Below, piece after piece: positions 5,427-8,154 of a stretch of DNA of 8,154 nt. Source of the stretch: Candidatus Portnoybacteria bacterium CG02_land_8_20_14_3_00_45_8 (lineage in GTDB: Bacteria; Patescibacteriota; Minisyncoccia; Portnoybacterales; GWB1-42-6). Both the position numbers and the translations under genes were made by a program. How positions within the stretch are numbered: position 1 is the stretch's first letter; every line of letters starts with the position of its first letter. The notes beneath the pieces are model-generated. The model saw nothing but the letters and a program-made list of their open reading frames with translations, did not search any database and was not told where the DNA came from. The stretch is from positions 1-8,154 of the forward strand of contig PEUE01000015.1 of the NCBI GenBank assembly GCA_002780785.1. Direction: 5' to 3'.

Positions 5427-7000
5427 AAACCCTTTATTACAGCTATAGTTTTATCAAGCATCTCCTGCCACTTAAATTTTTCCAATGTCTTTTTAGCGTT
5501 TTGAGCTAATTTATCGCGCAATGCCTTGTCATTCAGCAGCCGTTCAATCGCTTCCTGCCACGCTGATTCATTATTATACGGCACCAACCACCCGCTAACG
5601 CCGTGCTCCACCACTTCCGGATTCCCCCCCACGGACGTGGTTATCACCGTCACGCCTACCTGCATGGCGTTGAGTACCGAATAAGGTAAACCCTCGTAAT
5701 TGGTGTTTAAAACAAAAAGAGTTGAGCGGGCAAAAACTTGATGGGATTCCCTTTCGCTAACGCGGCCATGCCAATTAACATTGTCTTTCAAGCCCAGTTT
5801 ATTGGCCAGCTTTTCCAAACTGGCCCGTTCGGACCCATCACCCAAAATTTCCAATAAAATATCCGGTTGTTTTATTTTTATTTTAGCCACCACCTCAAGC
5901 AACATTGCCACGCCCTTCCAGGGTACCAGCCGACCGGAAAAAACTAAAGTCGGCTTGGCCGGTGCCCGATACAAAGGTAAATCGCCAAAAAAATCTACGG
6001 CGTTATAAATTACGTTAATTCTGTCGGAAGATACGCCAATTTGTTGAGCTATGCCAGCCAAAAAATTACTCACGGCAATGACTTTGTCGGCTTCCGCTAA
6101 AATCTTCTGCCGCTTGCTTTTCAACTGCTCAATCTGCCGGCTATATTTCTTAGCTTGAAATTGCACCAGGTCATCCTCAATCCAGCCCTTTGCCGTTGCG
6201 TTTTCCCAGGCGCTGTCGCCGGCAAAACGCAAAATATATTTTTTGCCGGTCAGTTTTTTTATCAATCGGGCGAAATTGCCCACGCTATAGAGGTCAGTGG
6301 CGTAAACTAAATCCGCCCAATGAGCCAAGCGCCACATTCGCCAAAAATATTTCGCGTAGCGCAACCAAGCCGGCTGTCGCCGCGCCACCCGCCAAACCAA
6401 ACCGGCTGTTTTTTCTAGTTTATCCGACGGAGCATCAGAATAAGTTATCACCTTAATATCAAAATCGCGTCTACGCAAATCCTCGGGCAATCTCGACAAC
6501 AGCGTGGCTGGCCCGCCAACATCAGGCGGATAGATACCGGTAGCAATAAGAATTTTAAGGACTCTTTTCTCTGACGCGACAGACGAACTTGTCTTTTGAT
6601 TGAAAATCACCGACCCATAAATTAAAAAACTGCCTATCGCCAGAACCACATCAATAATGGCTTGGGCCAACACATACCAGATGCCAAAAATATCAACAAA
6701 TAAATACATTAGCGCTGTGTTAAAAACCAAATTCATTAAAGCAACCAGCATATAAAGCGACATTTGCCGATAGACCCGGCCTTGGCTTTTGTCGCCGAAA
6801 GTCCAGAGTTTTTGCAAAAAAAAACTGCAAAAAAAACTACCAATAAAAGCCAGAACGGCCGAAAATAAATACCACAAACCCAACAAGTCAGTCAACGCAT
6901 AAAGTAAACTCAAGCCGACGACTGCCGTTATGCCGCCCGAAATTATAAATTTCAGGATTCGGCGGTTTTTATAAAGTTGTCGGGAAACAAAAAATACCAT
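5411..7000 (-). CDS. GtrA-like membrane domain fused to a GT4 glycosyltransferase
   Basis: A 529-residue two-domain protein. Residues 14-135 form a GtrA-like domain: RILKFIISGGITAVVG (14-29), four hydrophobic segments at about 17-38, 43-64, 80-102 and 108-133, and the family-typical QKLWTFGD (63-70) after helix two. GtrA proteins are small membrane proteins thought to translocate or bind polyprenyl-phosphate-linked sugars. After a Ser-rich linker (137-145), a full GT4 enzyme fills 148-525. It begins LKILIATGIYPPDVGGPA, with SGRLVPWKG (355-363; G356-R357, K362) and LGDGSE (386-391). In NYEGLPYSVLNAMQVG (434-449), the first Glu of EX7E is E436 but the second is Asn444. The fusion would tether the transferase to the inner face of the membrane. 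The frame is continuous with no sign of an assembly join. ATG 7000 follows the previous stop by 16 bases with only AAAAAGAAG abutting it. Lipid and sugar specificity are unknown. Confidence 0.92.
   Translation of the reverse strand: MVFFVSRQLYKNRRILKFIISGGITAVVGLSLLYALTDLLGLWYLFSAVLAFIGSFFCSFFLQKLWTFGDKSQGRVYRQMSLYMLVALMNLVFNTALMYLFVDIFGIWYVLAQAIIDVVLAIGSFLIYGSVIFNQKTSSSVASEKRVLKILIATGIYPPDVGGPATLLSRLPEDLRRRDFDIKVITYSDAPSDKLEKTAGLVWRVARRQPAWLRYAKYFWRMWRLAHWADLVYATDLYSVGNFARLIKKLTGKKYILRFAGDSAWENATAKGWIEDDLVQFQAKKYSRQIEQLKSKRQKILAEADKVIAVSNFLAGIAQQIGVSSDRINVIYNAVDFFGDLPLYRAPAKPTLVFSGRLVPWKGVAMLLEVVAKIKIKQPDILLEILGDGSERASLEKLANKLGLKDNVNWHGRVSERESHQVFARSTLFVLNTNYEGLPYSVLNAMQVGVTVITTSVGGNPEVVEHGVSGWLVPYNNESAWQEAIERLLNDKALRDKLAQNAKKTLEKFKWQEMLDKTIAVIKGLCRKE
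6816..6836 (-). repeat. Two tandem homopolymer tracts in the GtrA coding region
   Basis: Read on the coding strand there is a run of eight T (6836-6829), then GCAG, then a run of nine T (6824-6816). The unit AGT followed by poly-T then TGC or TTG is repeated and encodes SFFC then SFFL at the end of the second membrane helix (residues 55-62). Runs of this length are prone to polymerase slippage; a one-base change would truncate the protein inside the GtrA domain and remove the GT4 domain. The reading frame is intact here. Phe-rich helices can give such tracts by chance. Confidence 0.8.
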
Positions 7001-7016
7001 CTTCTTTTTGCTAAAA
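7001..7016 (-). other. Longest intergenic gap in the window (16 bases)
   Basis: On the minus strand this gap reads TTTTAGCAAAAAGAAG and runs straight into the ATG of the GtrA-GT4 gene. GAAG is purine-rich but touches the start codon, so it is a poor Shine-Dalgarno sequence. There is no room for a promoter or a hairpin terminator. It shows that the first GT4 gene and the rest of the cluster are very likely co-transcribed. Confidence 0.6.
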
Positions 7017-8154
7017 TTATGATCTTATCAGGCGCGCAAAAATATCGGCCATTTGATGCGCAATTTTATCCCACCCGTATTTTTCCTCAGCCAGTTTTTT
7101 AGCATTAACGACCAATTTTTGCCGTAGTGCTTCGTCCGAAAAAAGAAGCTTGATTTGATCCGCAATGCTTTTAGGATTTTTAATCTTACAAAATAGTCCG
7201 GTTTCGCCAGCCGTTAAAAAATCGGGGATGCCGCCCACTGGCGTACCAATCACAGGTAAACCAACGGCCATGGCCTCCAAAAAAGAATTTCCCAGACCCT
7301 CGGATAACGACGGCCTAACAAAAACATCGGCCGCTTTCAGATATTTAATCATTTCCTCGTGGCTCACCTGATTCAAAAGCATCACCCGACCGGCCACGCC
7401 CTCTTTGGCCGCTAATTGCTTTAGTTCAATTAAGTCGGGGCCGTTGCCCAGCGATAAAAACTTATAATTATCGGGTAAGTATTTAAGCGCCCGAATTATA
7501 TCACCTAGGGCGTTCTTTTTTGCCAGCCGACCGGTGTGAATAATAAGTTTATCGCCATCATTCTTATTTAATTTCTCCTTTATTAATTCTACTCCGTCGC
7601 TGCCTTTTAAAAACAAATAAAGGTCTACCCCATTGGGCACAATCTCTACGGGACAGATCGCGCCTTGTCCGCGGCCAAAATCAAATAAATATTGACTGAT
7701 GGCTGAAATATAATCCGCGCTGGTAAACATTTTTTTATAATACGGCCCGAGCCACCGCGCGCGTGAGTGAATATGCTCGGGCGAATCCCCTTCCTGCAAT
7801 GTTAATAGATGCGGCACTTGAGGATTTTTATTTTTGAAAGACAAAGCCGCCAGCCCCCCGAAAGAAGCCATAATCGCCCAAACCAAATCGTAATTTTTCT
7901 TTCGGTGCAGTTTCTGAGCCAAGCGCGCTCCGCGCCAAGGCAGCAAAAACTTATCCAACCGGCCACAGCCGCAACCGAGACGATAAACGTTTATCCGCCC
8001 AATTTTTTCCTGCGCCGGCAACTCTCTTTTTATCCGCGCGCAGATTAAATCAAACGCTAAATCAGCGCCGAGCCGATTGGTAATCTCCTTAACCGCTATC
8101 TCGGCGCCTCCTATCAGCGGCAAATACGTAGTAGAAAAAATCAGCACTTTTTTC
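7017..8154 (-). CDS. GT4-family glycosyltransferase (start codon probably just outside the window)
   Basis: At least 378 codons of a GT4 enzyme. The first start codon inside the window is GTG at 8147, but the frame is open upstream to the edge. The visible bases read G-AAA-AAA-GTG-CTG, so the natural start is probably an ATG whose G is base 8154, giving MKKVLIFSTTYLP. Counting from GTG as residue 1: STTYLPLIGGAEIAVKEI (5-22) is the usual GT4 first strand and Gly-rich loop; LQEGDSPEH (117-125) lies in the acceptor half; PNGVD is at 171-175. The donor half has HTGRLAKKN (204-212) with G206-R207 and K211, then GNGPDL (234-239). SEGLGNSFLEAMAVG (282-296) has a complete EX7E pair, E283 and E291. 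Likely active, cytoplasmic, with no membrane segment. It precedes the GtrA-GT4 gene by 16 bases and is the most promoter-proximal gene visible; genes further upstream are likely. Confidence 0.93.
   Translation of the reverse strand, partial: KKVLIFSTTYLPLIGGAEIAVKEITNRLGADLAFDLICARIKRELPAQEKIGRINVYRLGCGCGRLDKFLLPWRGARLAQKLHRKKNYDLVWAIMASFGGLAALSFKNKNPQVPHLLTLQEGDSPEHIHSRARWLGPYYKKMFTSADYISAISQYLFDFGRGQGAICPVEIVPNGVDLYLFLKGSDGVELIKEKLNKNDGDKLIIHTGRLAKKNALGDIIRALKYLPDNYKFLSLGNGPDLIELKQLAAKEGVAGRVMLLNQVSHEEMIKYLKAADVFVRPSLSEGLGNSFLEAMAVGLPVIGTPVGGIPDFLTAGETGLFCKIKNPKSIADQIKLLFSDEALRQKLVVNAKKLAEEKYGWDKIAHQMADIFARLIRS

Overview
The window is one stretch of a larger surface-glycan (polysaccharide or glycolipid) locus. 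All seven genes lie on the minus strand, so transcription runs from the right edge to the left edge. Neighbours overlap or are separated by at most 16 bases, and there is no room for an internal promoter or terminator. It reads as a single operon cut at both ends. No RNA gene, insertion sequence, CRISPR array or gene-free stretch is visible.

In transcription order the genes are: a GT4 glycosyltransferase (7017-8154, its start codon probably two bases outside the window); a GtrA four-helix membrane domain fused to a GT4 glycosyltransferase (5411-7000); a B12-binding-domain radical SAM enzyme (3966-5426); a GT4 glycosyltransferase (2846-3961); a second B12-binding radical SAM enzyme (1334-2842); a GT4 glycosyltransferase (292-1332); and the first 98 codons of a third B12-binding radical SAM protein (2-295), which runs off the left edge. 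The last five genes alternate strictly: radical SAM, GT4, radical SAM, GT4, radical SAM.

A reasonable working model is a glycan assembly line at the cytoplasmic face of the membrane. The GT4 enzymes add sugars to a growing lipid-linked chain. The cobalamin/radical SAM enzymes modify the sugars or the lipid, perhaps by C-methylation, which is the reaction known for several members of that superfamily. The GtrA domain anchors one transferase at the membrane or moves a lipid-linked sugar. The pairing is seen in the sequence; the reactions and substrates are inference.

The organism is bacterial. Composition is moderately AT-rich, stops are mostly TAA (one TGA), genes are very tightly packed and Shine-Dalgarno sequences are weak or absent at most starts. 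This style, together with many GT4s, a GtrA fusion and B12-radical SAM genes, resembles Patescibacteria (candidate phyla radiation), but that is a low-confidence guess. The left part, especially 292-1332, is clearly more AT-rich than the right part, which suggests a mosaic locus.
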